This document shows, piece after piece, positions 12,001 through 24,029 of a stretch of DNA of 64,000 bases. The stretch lies in the NCBI GenBank assembly GCA_003427395.1, contig BFEA01000739.1:381547-445546 (forward strand), written 5' to 3'. Both the position numbers and the translations under genes were made by a program. Positions within the stretch are counted from its first letter, which is position 1, and every line of letters starts with the position of its first letter. The stretch comes from Chara braunii. Its lineage: Eukaryota > Streptophyta > Charophyceae > Charales > Characeae. The notes beneath the pieces are model-generated. The model searched no databases. It worked only from the letters and a program-made list of their open reading frames with translations, and was not told where the DNA came from.

Positions 12001-13245
12001 CCGGTCAGTTGGGACCAGCACAGTAGGGATTGGTAGGTCCCTACTATGACCTCATCCTTTCAAATGTGGTGGAGGACAATCCGAATTGTAGAGATAATGA
12101 CCTTGGGGCATTATCTCAACAATATCTGAATTTAAAAAAAAATGAAAATGAGAGAAAATGCAAAAGGAGGCAACCGTTTTTTTTGTGGACCGTGGATCTG
12201 AGATCAGATCTCATGGAGGAGAGCATATGGCCGTTTTTTGTAGGGTTAGCTCAAACGACCAACTCTTGAATAAGTTGGCAGTTGAAAATAGAAAGAAAGA
12301 AAAAAGGGAAAAAAATGAACTGTGCATTTGGGCCAAAAAGAGGGTCAGATGCACCGGAACTTGAAAAGTGAGCTTAGGGGCTCAAAATTGAAGCAAGGAC
12401 CATTTGGGGGTAGCTCGGAATAATGCTGGTCTTGGATCTCAGTCAAATCCGAGACTGAGATGGCACCGAGATGAGGGAAAATATCTCGGCCTACCAAAAA
12501 TGGGGTAGAAGAGGCAAAAATTGAAAAAAAGGTTTTTTTCTTTCGAGTAAGGCTGCCCCTTGGGCATTTGGACACAAGGGGGCAGCATTTGAAAAAGAAA
12601 AAGAGGCTTGCGGAGGCCGAAGAGGAAGTCCGAGTTGGTACCAACCCCTCAGACTGCATGTGCTTGGCCGAAATAAGGCTCAGGTACCCCCAGAGAGGCC
12701 TAGTGGTTAAAATTGGCCATGGGGGTACCTCAATTCACTTGGAGGCACATGGGGAGGCCCATGGGTTAGCCGGTGCAACAGTTTCATCCTACATCAGCTG
12801 AGGGAGCAGTCCGCCACACTCACATTTGCTTGAGGAGTGCCCATGCTGCCCAAATGAACTCATGAGAACACTCTACTCACTTTGAGTGAGAGGAGGGGAA
12901 CCGTTGCCAGTGTGGAGGGTTCGAGGAGGTTGTAGGCTGGTGGAAACATCCATTGCAGCTAGTGAGACTGGTGCAGGCCCAAGGAGGTGGTCCGCCATAG
13001 CCCCCAAGCTTTGGGAGAGCGAGAGAGGCTTGAAGAAGGTCATTTAGCCCTTCTGGAGGGGAGGGCTCCGTAGCCTTGAAGGTGGGGACATGCCATAGCT
13101 TGAAGGAGAGTGACAAAAGAGGGAGATGGGGGCTTGAGGAATGAGAGAGTCATAGCTAGGAGGAACCTGTGCAAAGGAGGGAGGAGTTTCACCAAGACTA
13201 GACTTTAACACCAAAAGAGTAGAGGAGACGTGAGTGGGAACAAGA

Positions 13246-13442
13246 AGGAGGTGTTCCTCTTCCTCTTCTTCTTCTTTCTCTTCTTCTTCTTATTCTTTTA
13301 CTTCCTATATCTTCTTCTTCTTCTTCTTCTTCTCCTTTCTTCCTCTTCTCCTTCTTCTCCTTCCTCACTTTTTGTTCCTCGTCCTCCCTTTTTTTCTTCT
13401 GCCTTCTCCTGTCTCCTCTCTCCTCATTCTCTTTTTCTCTCC
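13246..13442. repeat. TTC/CTT-rich low-complexity tract
   Basis: About 200 bases of irregular CTT, TTC and TCCTC units. Long Ser or Phe/Leu runs arise in the frames crossing it, which are artefacts. The equivalent position of the 3' LTR has a shorter tract (about 33,878-34,018). Confidence 0.9.
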
Positions 13443-13879
13443 ATGACTAAAGTTTCCCAAGTACAGGGAAGAGATAGATAGTAGTTCCTCCATTAGTAGT
13501 GTCTCTATAATGACAATTTCCCTCTCCTCCTTGCAAATTGTCACTTTCTGCCATGTGAATTCCAGTTTGAGGGTGAGTTCTACACACTCATCTCAAGATC
13601 TCTCTCTTTCTCCACTTGGGGGTAAATCGTTACTTTAGTTTTCACTCATGCTAGTACTATGGTGATCTTAGCCTCTTGCATTGTCCAGTTCTCCACTTTG
13701 TGATGATCCAATTCAAGGATGGTTGCTTTCATGAGTCCTATGCAGGTGTTTGAGCTTAGTCTCACTCACATGCAAGACTCATCTCTTACATAATAAAGAT
13801 TCGTTTCAAGCTTGTTGCCTCCATGAGTGACAAGCATGTATTTGAGCAAGTCTCACTCACATGCAACACTCTTTCTTCA

Positions 13880-14700
13880 CTTGGTGATGTGTCGGTTCTT
13901 CCTAATTGCTTCCTTAGCTTCATATGTGTGTATGCTGTAGTCTCAAATGTGCAGTTAAGTCTTTTCTTCACTTGGTGATGTGTCGGTTCTTCCTAGTTGC
14001 TTTCATATCTTCACATGTGTGTATACTCTAGTCTCTCTTGTGCAGTTGAGTCCTTTCTTCACTTGGTGGTCTGCCGGTTCTTTCCTAGCTGATCCCATAG
14101 TTTCACGTGTGTGTTTGCTCTAGTCTCACTTGTGCAGTTCAGTATTTTCTTCACTTGGTGATGTGTCGGTTATTCCTAGTTGCTTCCATAGCTTCACATG
14201 TGTGTATGCTCTAGTCTCACTTCTGCAGTTCAGTCTTTTCTTCACTTGGTAATGTGCCGGTTTTTTCCTAGTTGCTTCCATAGTTTGACATGTGTGTATA
14301 CTCCAGTCTCACTTGTGCAGTTGACGCTTGCTTCACCTGGTGATGTGTCGGGTTTTTCCTAGTTGCTTCCATAGCTTCACATGTATATCTGCTCTAGTCT
14401 CACTTGTGCAGTTCACTCTTCCCTCACTTGGTGATGTACCGGTTCTTCCATAGTTGCTTCCATAGCTCCACATGTGTGTATGCTCTAGCGCCACTTGTGC
14501 AGTTCAGTCCTTTCTTCACTTGGTGATATGCCGGTTTTTTCCTAATTGTTTCCATATCTTCACATGTGTATATGCTCTAGTCTCACTTGTGCAGTCCGCA
14601 CTTTCCTCACTTGGTAATATGTCGGTTTCCTTCCTAGTTGCTTCTTTAGCTTAACATGTGTGTATGCTCTAATCTCACTTGTACAGTCCACTCTCTCTTC
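13880..14700 (+). repeat. 91-bp satellite array in the 5' LTR
   Basis: About nine tandem copies of a 91-92-bp unit of the form CTTCACTTGGTGATGTGTCG..TTCCTAGTTGCTTCCATAG..TCACATGTGTGTATGCTCTAGTCTCACTTGTGCAGTTCAGTC. Unit starts measured at 13,966, 14,057, 14,149 and 14,240. The same monomer forms the arrays at 34.4-36.65 kb. Confidence 0.92.
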
Positions 14701-15470
14701 ACGTGGAGATAGTCTGATTCAGCCTTGGTTGTTCAAACTAGTCACATACTTGTATCACACTTATGCATTGTCCATTCTTGCACTTGGTGATAGTCCAACC
14801 CATCCTTGATTGTTCGACTAGTCACATGTTTGTGTCACGCTCATGCATTGTTCATTATTGCACTTGATGATAGTCCGATTCATCCTTTGTTGTTCAAACT
14901 ATTCACATGCTTGTATTACACTCATACATTGTTCATTATTGCACTTGCTGATAGTCCAACTCATCCTTGGCTGTTCGACTAGTCACATATTTGTGTCATA
15001 CTCATGCATTGTCAATTCTTGCACTTGGTAATAGTCCGATTCATCCTTGGTTGTGCAAACTAGTCACATGTTTGTATCACACTCATGCATTGTCCATTCT
15101 TGCACTTGGTGATAGTCCGATTTATCCTTGGCTCCGACTAGTCATATGCTTGTGACACACGCATGCATTGTCCAATCTCGCACTTGGTCATAGTGTGATT
15201 CATCCTTGGTTGTTCAAACTAGTCACATGCTTTTATCACACTCATGCATTTTTCGTACTTGCACTTGGTGATAGTCTGATTCATCCTTGGTTGTTCAATT
15301 AGTCGCATGTTTGTGTCACACTCATGCATTGTCCATTCTTGCACCTGGTGATAATCCGATTCACCCTTGGTTGTTCAAATAGTCACATGCTTGTGTCGTG
15401 TTCATGCTTTGTCCATTATTGCATTTGATATTTGTCCGGCTCATCCTCTGCTGCTCAAATTGTCACATGC
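14701..15470 (+). repeat. ~80-bp satellite array
   Basis: About ten tandem copies of an 80-81-bp unit (CACTTGGTGATAGTCCGATTCATCC..GGTTGTTCAAACTAGTCACATG..GTATCACACTCATGCATTGTCCATTCTTG). CACTTG starts at 14,781, 14,861, 14,942 and 15,022. Both satellites share a (T)TGCACTTGGTGAT / CACTTGGTGAT edge, so one may have been derived from the other by loss of part of the unit. Confidence 0.9.
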
Positions 15471-16893
15471 ATGACCTAGCCAGGCCCCCTATGCGTGATG
15501 TCGAACTCCTACTTCCACTTGCCGTGAGGGCATGTAAGGGTATGTGTGGTCTGTTCTCAGTCCAATGTGCTCTTATTGAGTCCCCCTCTACCCCCCCGTG
15601 CTCAAATCGAACACAGTGAAGAGAAGGCGGGTAGGAGGCTGGTGCTACTACTGATAATGCTGCTGTCATTGAGAACGACTGTTGTTATTGCTGATGACCG
15701 TCCTAGCCAGACTGCTGCTGCTGTTGAGAACCGTTAGCTGGTCTCCCGGAGCAAAGGCCGGTCTAGAAAATGCGAAGGCACCGAAGTGGCCCGGGGGCAC
15801 CGGTGGCCAACACTGTTGTCGGTGCGAATAGCCTTACAAGGGTATCCGCCCTGGTTTTGCAAGCGACATAAAATATGTTTGATTTAAGATTTAGTAATAG
15901 TGTGCGAGGCACGGTTGCGTCGGTGGCTTACGTCGGTTAAATGGTTGACTAGAGTAGGGAGTGTGTGGGCACGCGGATTTGAAGCGCTCGTGACCTTTTT
16001 ATTTATTGATGATTAAAGAGTCGGCGTGATCGCCGACCATATATATTTTTTTTCTGATTAAGTTAGGATAAAAAATATTTTGTCTCCTGATTGATGTGCT
16101 TACCTGTGATTTGTGTGTACGTCCGGGGGACGACATCGACGACCATGTGAGTTTGAGATTGTTTTGCTAGGTCTGCACGTCACGCAGTATTGGTTTATTT
16201 TAGGTGTCCATCAGAGCTAGACCAAGACTTGGGTCTAGCACTAGCGGTTACGGCGTCAGACTTCCATCAGGGAGATTCAGGGATTGAGATCAAGCGGCGA
16301 CGACGCGGGGATATCAAAGTAGCGTGAAGTAACCGAGGGGTTGAGGGTCCGACGAGGCTATCCCACTTGGTTTTGCCGTCAGCGAACACGTCCGTCGTTC
16401 TCCAACATTAAATTTTCCCAAGTATTTTACGATTTATCGTTATATTATTATTGTTCTTATGTGCCGGCATTCCTTGAAATGGACACGACATCGGATTAAC
16501 GGGCATCATGGCGGGCGAAGACCTTGAGCGCGCGCCTCCTTAGGTTGACCTGCGAGTCCCATGCATGTTCGGGATGTCGGCGAAAGTCCTCTATTACAGA
16601 GTTGCCGAAAACCACGGCGCGGTCAGGGCTTGAGTTCGTAGTTGCACTTGAGGCAAAAAGGGCTGGTAATGCTGAATGTATATGACCTACGCTTCAGGTC
16701 CGGTAAGATCAAATGGGGGTGTGTTGTATCTGTAGAACGGCCTGGAGTGCGACTACAAACTGCTATCGTGACTGCGTCGAAGTTACCCCGTGGCAGCCAC
16801 GTCCGTGCTCAAGCCCCCAATAAGGGAACATGCGGGAGCCGCACCCATCAGCAAGTGTGATACCTGCTACAAGAAACAGGTGACACAGGTCAG
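15471..16893. other. Unassigned: LTR end / leader of giant element
   Basis: No protein family recognised. The segment sits between the LTR satellites and the first ORF of the giant element, so the LTR 3' end, primer-binding site and leader should lie here. I could not find a convincing tRNA-complementary site. A TATA-like CATATATATTT occurs near 16,038. Small frames around 15,400-15,740 have no support. Confidence 0.4.
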
Positions 16894-17379
16894 GTGTCGG
16901 CCGGTAGCATCAGGGACGGGCTTCTCCGATGGGCCAGTCACGGTGCCTCTCCTCAGGTCCCCTCCCTCTATGAGCACCGAAGCGGTTTGACGGCTGAAGA
17001 AATAACCGTCATCTCAGGAACCTTCACCCTGCCAAACGAAGTCGTACGAATGAGACTGTCGCCCTTCCTACTAGGACGAATGGGAGAAGTGAAACGAGTT
17101 GAGCAGGCGGTAGCTGTAGGGGCTAGACTAAGCTTTGAGGAAACCTTGGTGTATCAAGAATATTATCGTGCCTTCCTAGAGACGGGGCCATTTGAGGAAG
17201 AACAAGGATATGAAGTGTTATGCGTTTTGCGTGTAGCGGTAACAACTAGACCAAGGACTCCGCTAGTAAGTGATGAAACTATGTGGAGAATGATTAGGCG
17301 CAAAGTAAGCCGTGGAATGACCTATATAGACGACATTTATCGTCTGTTCGAGCTACCAGAGGAGGAGGTAATCCAATAG
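16894..17379 (+). CDS. Uncharacterised ORF upstream of gag (161 aa)
   Basis: Open for 161 codons from ATG to TAG with charged, balanced composition and no low complexity: AEEITVISGTFTLPNEVVRM, EETLVYQEYYRAFLETGPFE, ending FELPEEEVIQ. I do not recognise a domain. It precedes a second unknown ORF and then gag on the same strand, the position where large Tat/Ogre-type Ty3 elements carry an extra ORF. It is intact in contrast to the broken gag-pol downstream. The start could be later (for example the Met in EVVRM). The function is unknown. It could also be a captured host fragment. Confidence 0.5.
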   Translation: MSAGSIRDGLLRWASHGASPQVPSLYEHRSGLTAEEITVISGTFTLPNEVVRMRLSPFLLGRMGEVKRVEQAVAVGARLSFEETLVYQEYYRAFLETGPFEEEQGYEVLCVLRVAVTTRPRTPLVSDETMWRMIRRKVSRGMTYIDDIYRLFELPEEEVIQ

Positions 17380-17651
17380 GGAGGAAAAGAAAACGAGGGC
17401 GACGAAAAGAACACGGTAGGGAGGAGGAGGACAACTAGCAAGGTCTGGGGCCATAGAGGAAATAAGAGGTATTTACTTGCTTTCTGCACCATGCAGAAAT
17501 CCACCTACTGGCGATGGCGATGAGGCGCACCCGAATGCCGCGGTGACCCACTCACTCTCGGCCGCCCACGGAAAGCAGTATCAGGTGGGAGGTGTCGCTC
17601 CCAGCAAGCTACGAGATTCGAGGGATTAACGTGGAATGACGAGTTGTAACC

Positions 17652-18218
17652 TTGGGGAGAAACCAAGCCTCCATGATGGCAGAATGCTTGTGGAGTGGCA
17701 TGAGATTTAATAGAGGGTCAGGAGAGGATTTATACACTGATCTAAGGGTAACCGGAGCCCTGTACCTACCGGAAATTAGGTGGCACATGCTAGGGACCGA
17801 AATAGCCCTGGGGCATGGGTTACTGTCAATCTTTTGGAGAGCGACCCGGTCATTAGCCCGAATAGGCCAAGAGATTCGGGTTAGAAGGAATGTAGGGCTG
17901 AGAACTCGGGTGGAAGTAGGAGGATGGCGATAATTTAGAGCCCCAACATCTGGGTTGCGGTGGCGAGTACCCCGTTTCATAGTGGACTTGGTATTTGGCA
18001 ACCTTCCAAGGGCAAGAGATCTGGTGAATGTGACCTTAATCTGGGTACACCATTTCCGGCCGCAGACAACGGAAATATTTTTCGATGTGTCGGTAAAACA
18101 CCGGCCGTTTTGGGGAAATAAGGTCTGGGAATTGCTAGAACTCGTCGACATCTTGATATTCGGGACGCCACGACTGATTTATGAAGAATATGAGTCAATA
18201 ATTATTAGGGAAATTTGA
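17652..18218 (+). pseudogene. Uncharacterised pre-gag ORF with one in-frame stop
   Basis: A single frame runs from about 17,652 (a TTG; first ATG at 17,673) to 18,218, broken only by one TAA at about 17,931. It reads SGMRFNRGSGEDLYTDLRVT... and, after the stop, RFIVDLVFGNLPRARDLVNV...IYEEYESIIIREI. No family is recognised. Together with the preceding ORF it forms about 1.3 kb of probable coding sequence before gag. One stop in 190 codons suggests recent or partial loss of function, less decayed than pol. Confidence 0.45.
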
Positions 18219-18785
18219 ATGGGGGAGAACTATCTTGTAGTTTTGCCGGATTGTTCGAAGAACATGTCGAACAGGACGAACCTGAGGAACCAGTGTGAGA
18301 GAACGCCGGGAAGGATGGCCCTAATGGGGGACAAATAACGATGTAATGCAAAAACAGTAGCAAAGGCAACGCTCTCTGGAAGACAGCGGTTGGATTTCTA
18401 CTCTATCTAAGGATGGATCGAGACAGGACTGGGATAGCTGCTACCACCAAGGGCGCTATAAGTATTTCGGGGCTGGAAGAAAAAGGGTCGTCCCCAAAAT
18501 AGGGACCCACCCCGCCATGGACATGTTGCTTTAGATCCGATGCGTGGTGGTGTTGAAACGCCGACCCGGAGCAGCAGACTTTCCAAAAGGAAAGGCGAGC
18601 GATACCCCACGAACCGAGAAAGGAGGGCAGACCTGTTGCGACCACTACAAAAATAAAAATATTAAAATGACGAAGATGGAGAGACTATGAAACCGACAGT
18701 AAGCCTTCGGACCTATAAACCCTAAGAACCTTGGGCGATCTGCCACCCCGAAAAAAAAAATTCCTATGTGCAGAATTAGAGAAGG
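18219..18785. other. Spacer before gag
   Basis: No gene recognised. It contains scattered stops in all frames and lies between the pre-gag ORFs and the gag-like segment. Small open frames on the minus strand around 18,403-18,645 have no domain support. Confidence 0.4.
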
Positions 18786-20651
18786 ATGGCAACTGAGAAA
18801 AAAGTGGGAACCCTACGAAGCAGGGGAAGTCAGAACATAGAAAACGATATAGAACAAAATGAGGGGACCATGAGGGACCAAGAATCGGCAAACCCAGAAG
18901 GTACTAAGGAAGGAAGAGAGGAAGTTGCGATCGGGGAAAACTCAAGAGAAGTTGGAGGAAACAAATGAGGGACCCAGGAAACTGGGGGAGATAGGGATAA
19001 AGGTAGCTTGGTGCCACGAGCATCGGAAGGCTCACTGTCAAAAAAGGTAAGGCTAACGGACGCTCGAAGGAAATTAGCCGAGATAAAAAGAAGAACGACA
19101 GAATACAAGGCAAAGTTGATGGAAGAGATCATGAATGAGAGCGAGGGGGACTTCGCCGGAGAAAGGGGACACGAGGAGCAAAAGGCAAATCAAAGGCGAG
19201 GAAGTCGAGATGATATTATATAAAGGAGAAAGGATAGGATTAGGGAGCGCAGAGAGACGCCGACTAAGAAAGCGAAAGAGAGAACAAAATCTTCGGAAAG
19301 GGAGGTGGAAAAAATCACCAACCCACCTGCTATAGACAGCGGGACAAGCCGACCAGTGACCTCACCCGTAGTCGCAAGAGGATGCGAAGGACTTTGGAGC
19401 TTGAGAGAGAGGGTGTTGGGTTGGTTCGATCCAGAAGGACGACAAAGGCTGGAAAAGGGATGGAAGCCAGTAAGGAAGAACAAGGCTCCGACACCCCCGG
19501 CGGAACAGGAGGAACCGAGGGGGAACTTAGGAAGATGGGGTCTTTCCTCACGAGTGCGCTAAATAAAAATAACGGTACCCGGTTGATGCCAAGAAGAAAT
19601 TGACATTCGATGGGGCAAATATCACGAAGTTCTTGATAGATTACGAGAACTTCGCAGCACTACTAAGGTGGAATGAACAAGAGAAAATGAAGCTCCTTGG
19701 ACACAATGTGTCGTTGAACCTAGGGAGGGACATAATGGTTATCGTCGCGACCAGTGGATCCTGGAAGGAGGTCCAGGACGTAATGATAAGGAAGTATTTG
19801 GCAGCCGAAAAGATGGCTACGGAAACGGAACTGGCTGCGGTACAAAGGAAAATTTTTGCAAAGTACAACGATTTCCTGAGGGAATTCACCCTCGTAGCAT
19901 TGCGAATCCCGGCGGTGACCGACCGTATATGAGCAAATATTTCCTTAGACAGTTTACCGAGTTTGACAAAGATAAGATTTTATCAGCCTACTAGCAGACC
20001 ACAAAATTTATGAACACAAGAGACGTCAATTTCAGTACAGTGACAGACACTGCTGAGAAGATGGTCGTAACCAACTCATTGGCCCTGCTGAAGGAAGGAG
20101 AGGTCATAGACTTAAGCGACAAAACAGGGGATAAGGTGAAGAGAGGAATAAAGAGTCTACATGAGCGCGTTCATGGGGTAGATGGCAAGATTGAAAGAGT
20201 AGAGAACGCATCAATGGTAATGCAAGCCCAAGTGACGCAAACCCAGGCGGCTCGACCCCCCCTCTTGCCGCAAGAAGTTGTGGCCCCAACAGGAATAATT
20301 AACCGAGGATTTAATAGAAGGGATCTGGTCACCGAACAATGCAGGTATTGCACAATGGTCAGACATTTTGCGCGAACATGTCCGAGACTCAATCATGATA
20401 TCATGCAAAAGAGGTGTTCTAGGACGCTATGAGGAGAAATCATGGACCTTCCAGGAAAGAAGGTAAATTGTAACTACCCGGGAGGAATGTGGCGAGCCAT
20501 AATTGCGTTCAACAATCTTAATGTCGCCACAGTAGAAGCCAAGTCAGTAGCAAAACTTGCTTGGGAACAAGCGCGAGCGCTTGGGCCGCCGGCTAACTTC
20601 ATTCTAGAAAACGATGGGCGAGACAGGGTGAACGTGACCACAAGGCAATGA
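18786..20651 (+). pseudogene. Gag of the giant Ty3 element (broken)
   Basis: Structural protein of the LTR element. The N-terminal part (18,786-19,562) is Glu/Lys/Arg-rich and repeatedly frameshifted. The capsid-like core at 19,600-19,932 reads TFDGANITKFLIDYENFAAL, then LGHNVSLNLGRDI, ending RIPAVTDRI. A frameshift near 19,930 and an in-frame stop lead into 20,010-20,432, which ends in a CCHC knuckle C-RY-C-TMVR-H-FART-C (CX2CX4HX4C; the usual Gly before His is absent). The following frame to 20,651 (PGKKVNCNYPGG...LAWEQARALGP) belongs to the gag-pol junction. At least three disruptions make it non-functional as read. Confidence 0.8.
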
Positions 20652-20684
20652 GCGACAGAAAAAAAAATCGTACAAGACGCAGTC

Positions 20685-21590
20685 ATGGAGGACGCATGGG
20701 ATGGCTTAGGGATGCCACAAGTTGTTGAGAGGCAGAAACAAGAGAAAGTCTACGGGAAAGCTGGAGAAGAGGCCTCGTTAGATAAAGCGACCTCGATCAA
20801 AAAGAAATTTCGATATCAGATTTTTATTCTAACTATGCGCGAGATCGATGACACCCTTAGCAAACTGTTAGGGACCATGGTGTAAGTCTCGTTCCAGACC
20901 ATGTTGCAAGCAAGTCATAGGCTCTTGAAATGCCTCAGACAGTTGCTGAGAAGGCGAGGAGTAGAGGTAGAAGAGGGGCCGGAACACAGGAAAAAGAGAA
21001 GGAAGAGGAGGCGCCACGAGATGTCATCAACCTCCAAAGGATTCCCGGGGACCTGGAAGACCTAGAGAAGGCTTTCGCCGACATCTCGCTAAGCCTGCCA
21101 GACCACGAAGGTGGCAAGGTTATGAGGGCGCCACCAGAACAACGCTTAGTTTTCATGCACTGCCTGTGGGCAAGTTGAAAGTGCAGATCGAAGTCATCAC
21201 ACAAATGTGTTGATAGACGGGGGAGATAAAATCATGCTCGTTAGGAAAGACTTTGCGAAGATCACGGGATGTGCGGTAAACAAAGAGCCAACCGGAAGCA
21301 TCCGCTGGGCAGGTGGGGAGATCCCCTTCTCCGGGTATGTTACTAACTGTGTTGTCAAGGTCGGGGTTAGGGAGTGCATTTGGTCGTTCCAACAGGCGGC
21401 TGTAATGGACGAAATGGACCACGACATAATCCTTGGAAGACCTTGGTGCGCAGATGTGGAGATGATAGGGATGCACCTGCATGATGGGACATACATGGTA
21501 GATATGGAAGACCCGGTGACGGGACGGGGTGAGTTGCTCCGCCTCATCGGGACAGGCAGTAACACGCCAAAGAGGAAATTAGTAACATAG
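20685..21590 (+). pseudogene. Gag-pol linker and retropepsin-like protease
   Basis: Fragmented linker to 21,178 (Glu/Lys-rich, INLQRIPGDLEDLEKAFADI) followed by an aspartic-protease frame from 21,207. The active-site loop reads LIDGGDKIMLV, so Asp-Gly-Gly stands where Asp-Ser/Thr-Gly is standard. The second conserved block is DIILGRPWC. A frameshift separates the conserved PVGKLKVQI strand from the active-site strand. The retropepsin fold would dimerise and process Gag-Pol. With the frame break and the altered loop I doubt activity, though the DGG variant may be a lineage feature. Confidence 0.72.
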
Positions 21591-23194
21591 TCACTATCGT
21601 TCGAGGAAAGTGTCAGAAAGGCACGAATGGAAGGAATGCGAGAGAGGTTAGAGATCATGATCGAAGAAGCATTCAGCAAGAAAGAATGGGTCAAGATGGG
21701 ATTATCACAAAAGAAGCGGAAACAGGAGGATGATGTTTTGGGTGTTATGGTAATAAAGAAAGAAACAGAGGTCGAATTAGCAGTCTGTTTGCCTAGACCA
21801 AAGGAGGCTCGAGATGAGGAGTCTGGGATAACACTTGAAGTCCCTGACTTACTGCACCTCATCAAAGTTATTAGGTATCATAAGGTAGGCGTGGACCTGG
21901 TTGCTCTCTCCAGAGGGAAATATTCGAAAAGGCTACTGACTAAATGAGAAATTGATCAACATCCAGCCTTGAATTGCCGAAGTATCACAGATGACCCCAA
22001 CTGTTCATTTTTTTGGAGAAAGATCCCAGAAGGAAGCGTTCGCAAGTACAAGCCAGTAGAAAAAAAGGCTAGGCTTGTCTCGATTCTGCTAGAAACAACA
22101 AAGGAGGAGGTCATGGAAATGGAGGAAGAAGTTATCCGGGTGATTAGAGAAAGAAGGGCAACTGAGGGGCATCGAATACTGAATGAAATAGCAGAGACAA
22201 TGAAGATAGGGGTGAAGGGATTCCTGACAGAGTAGGAAACACGCTTGATTAAGGAAGCATGTCAAAAATTTCACCTAGCATTTGCCTTCAATAACTATCA
22301 GAGGGGGCGACTGGACGCAAAGTTGATAACTCCAGTCAAAATCCACAGAGTTGAGCACGAATGTTGGAATGACAAGGCACCTGCCTACGATTTTGGAGTA
22401 GCGGGAGAAGTAACAAAGTTGCTTAGAGCAAAAATGGACTCATTCGTGGCAGAACCCACCGCGTCGCCGTACGCAAATAGATGGTTTGTGTTCCAGAAGC
22501 CTAACAAGATGCTTAGGTGGATCCAGGATCTGCAAAAGTTAAATGTTGTCCCCATCCGAGACGCAGGGTCGTTGCCTCAAGCAGACTTATTGGCAGAATA
22601 CCACGTTGGGCGAAGCATTTACTCACTGGTAGATCTCTATTCCGGATACGATCAGCTCCCGATGGACGCCCGGGATAGACCCTACACGATCATCCGGTCA
22701 TGCACACCCTGGTAGACCAACTACAAATGCAAGTGACTCCTATGGGCTTCACCAACGTTGTGGCAGAAACACAAAGGAGAATGCTCGTAGTTGCGGGAGA
22801 TATGTTCCCTGCGAAGTGCGAAGCTGACATTGATGACAACCCGATTAAGGGCGTCCGAGAAAAGGATGAGACGGAAGTTCAACCCGGAGTGCGAAAGTTT
22901 GTATGGGATCACTTACAAGACATCAAGGAGCTCCTTTGTAGGTTCTTGGTGTACAACATCACTACCTGCAGTCCCAAGAGCATCTTGGTAGTTCCATAAA
23001 TAACCATCTTAGGATTTCGTTGCGGGTCATATGGGAGGAAGCACGACCAGGCTAAGACCGACAAAATCTCTCGATGGTCAACGCCTCTACGCACCACAAC
23101 GGAAGTGAGGGGTTTCCTAGGGGTTGTATGGTTTTGGAGAATTTTCATCAAAGGTTTCGCTAAGATAGCAGAACCTATTCGGGCCATAATTCGT
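21591..23194 (+). pseudogene. Ty3 reverse transcriptase (broken)
   Basis: Linker frames (21,627-21,947 and 21,969-22,235) lead into RT. RT proper from 22,245 shows HRVEHECWNDKAPAYDFG, then SPYANRWFVFQKPNK, then motif A SLVDLYSGYDQLP (about 22,630-22,665). A frame change at about 22,710 leads into the motif-B-like TPMGFTNVVAETQRRM and the active site CEADIDDNPIKG, where the family's Y-x-D-D is altered to D-I-D-D. A stop at about 22,997 follows, then remnants FLGVVWFWRIFIKGFAKIAE up to 23,194. It is catalytically compromised. Confidence 0.88.
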
Positions 23195-23880
23195 TAAGAG
23201 GGTACCATGGATTGGACGGAGGAGCGAGAGGCCGTTGTCGATGCCCTCAAAGATATATTGGCGTCCGAGCAGGTCACCCTCACCGCTCAGTGTTTTAACG
23301 ATGAGGTAGGGCATTCGTTTGTGCTTGAGACTGATGGCGGACCACTAGTTGTGGGAGGAGTTCTGATCCAAAGAGGGGAAGATGGGAGAGAAAGATCAAT
23401 CAGATTCGAGAGTGGGACGTTGAACTCCATGGAACGTCGCTATTCTCAATTCAAGAAGGAGGTACTGACCGTCCTCCATTGTCTCAAGACCTTCCAAGCT
23501 TACCTCTTTGGGAGAAGATTCATTCTGCGGATCGATCCGACAAAGGTCGCAGAAGCGCTAAAGAACTAGAAGCCCATAGACCCTACCGTGGGAAGATCGG
23601 TTGGGTTCATTTGGCAATTCGGTTACAAGATCGAGCGCATAGCCGGCCTTAGGAATAGGGCCGATGGCCTGAGCAGGATTTGCAGTACACCGGAAGGAGT
23701 AGAGGACGCTGAACCTATTAATTTGTTCCTCGACTATGAGGGAGGGACCCTTGTGATAAACAACAAGATGATAGAGTCGACATGCACAACCGGGGAACAA
23801 CATCACGACATTGGAAAATGGGTCTCCGACAGTAGTGGTAGAACTCAGAGAACGAGCAGGTATGAGGATCAGCCGTAAGG
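23195..23880 (+). pseudogene. Ty3 RNase H
   Basis: Opens after a stop at about 23,195 and runs DWTEEREAVVDALKDILASE, then LETDGGPLVVGGVLIQRGED with the first acidic residue in ETDGG, then RRYSQFKKEVLTVLH with the family Glu. It ends at a stop at 23,567, beyond which GLRNRADGLSRI marks the C-terminus (about 23,640-23,685). One stop interrupts the domain near its end. RNase H would degrade the RNA strand of the RNA:cDNA hybrid during reverse transcription. Confidence 0.88.
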
Positions 23881-24029
23881 AAGAGAAAGACTCATGGGGG
23901 GATATTATGGGGCCTCAAGAAGAGTTGATGGCAATGGTTGTAGAAGGGGGACGAGAAACAATTATGGGTTTGGTAGAGTCATGGGAACCGAAGCAGCAGT
24001 AGTACTTAGCAAACCAAGTACAGAATGGA

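Larger units (their letters stand above)
9599..15470 (+). repeat. 5' long terminal repeat (core) of giant Ty3 element
   Basis: Begins TGTCGGGACC. The same sequence order recurs in direct orientation from about 30,357, with matching blocks: 9,640-9,730 with 30,400-30,500; 10,270-10,310 with 31,010-31,060; 11,490-11,560 with 32,210-32,290; 12,000-12,180 with 32,690-33,020; 12,540-13,200 with 33,170-33,850; 13,440-13,880 with 34,015-34,420. The downstream copy is preceded by a polypurine tract and the two copies flank a plus-strand gag-pol, so I interpret them as LTRs. The repeat holds internal satellites. The 3' boundary is not resolved; the LTR may extend into the unassigned DNA up to about 16.5 kb. 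By eye the copies have diverged clearly, with indels, so the element is old. Without the LTR reading this would be a dispersed segmental duplication. Confidence 0.68.

Noticed and set aside
13230-13481. Hydrophobic Ser/Phe/Leu-rich frame
   Set aside because: It arises from a CTT/TTC low-complexity tract inside an LTR.
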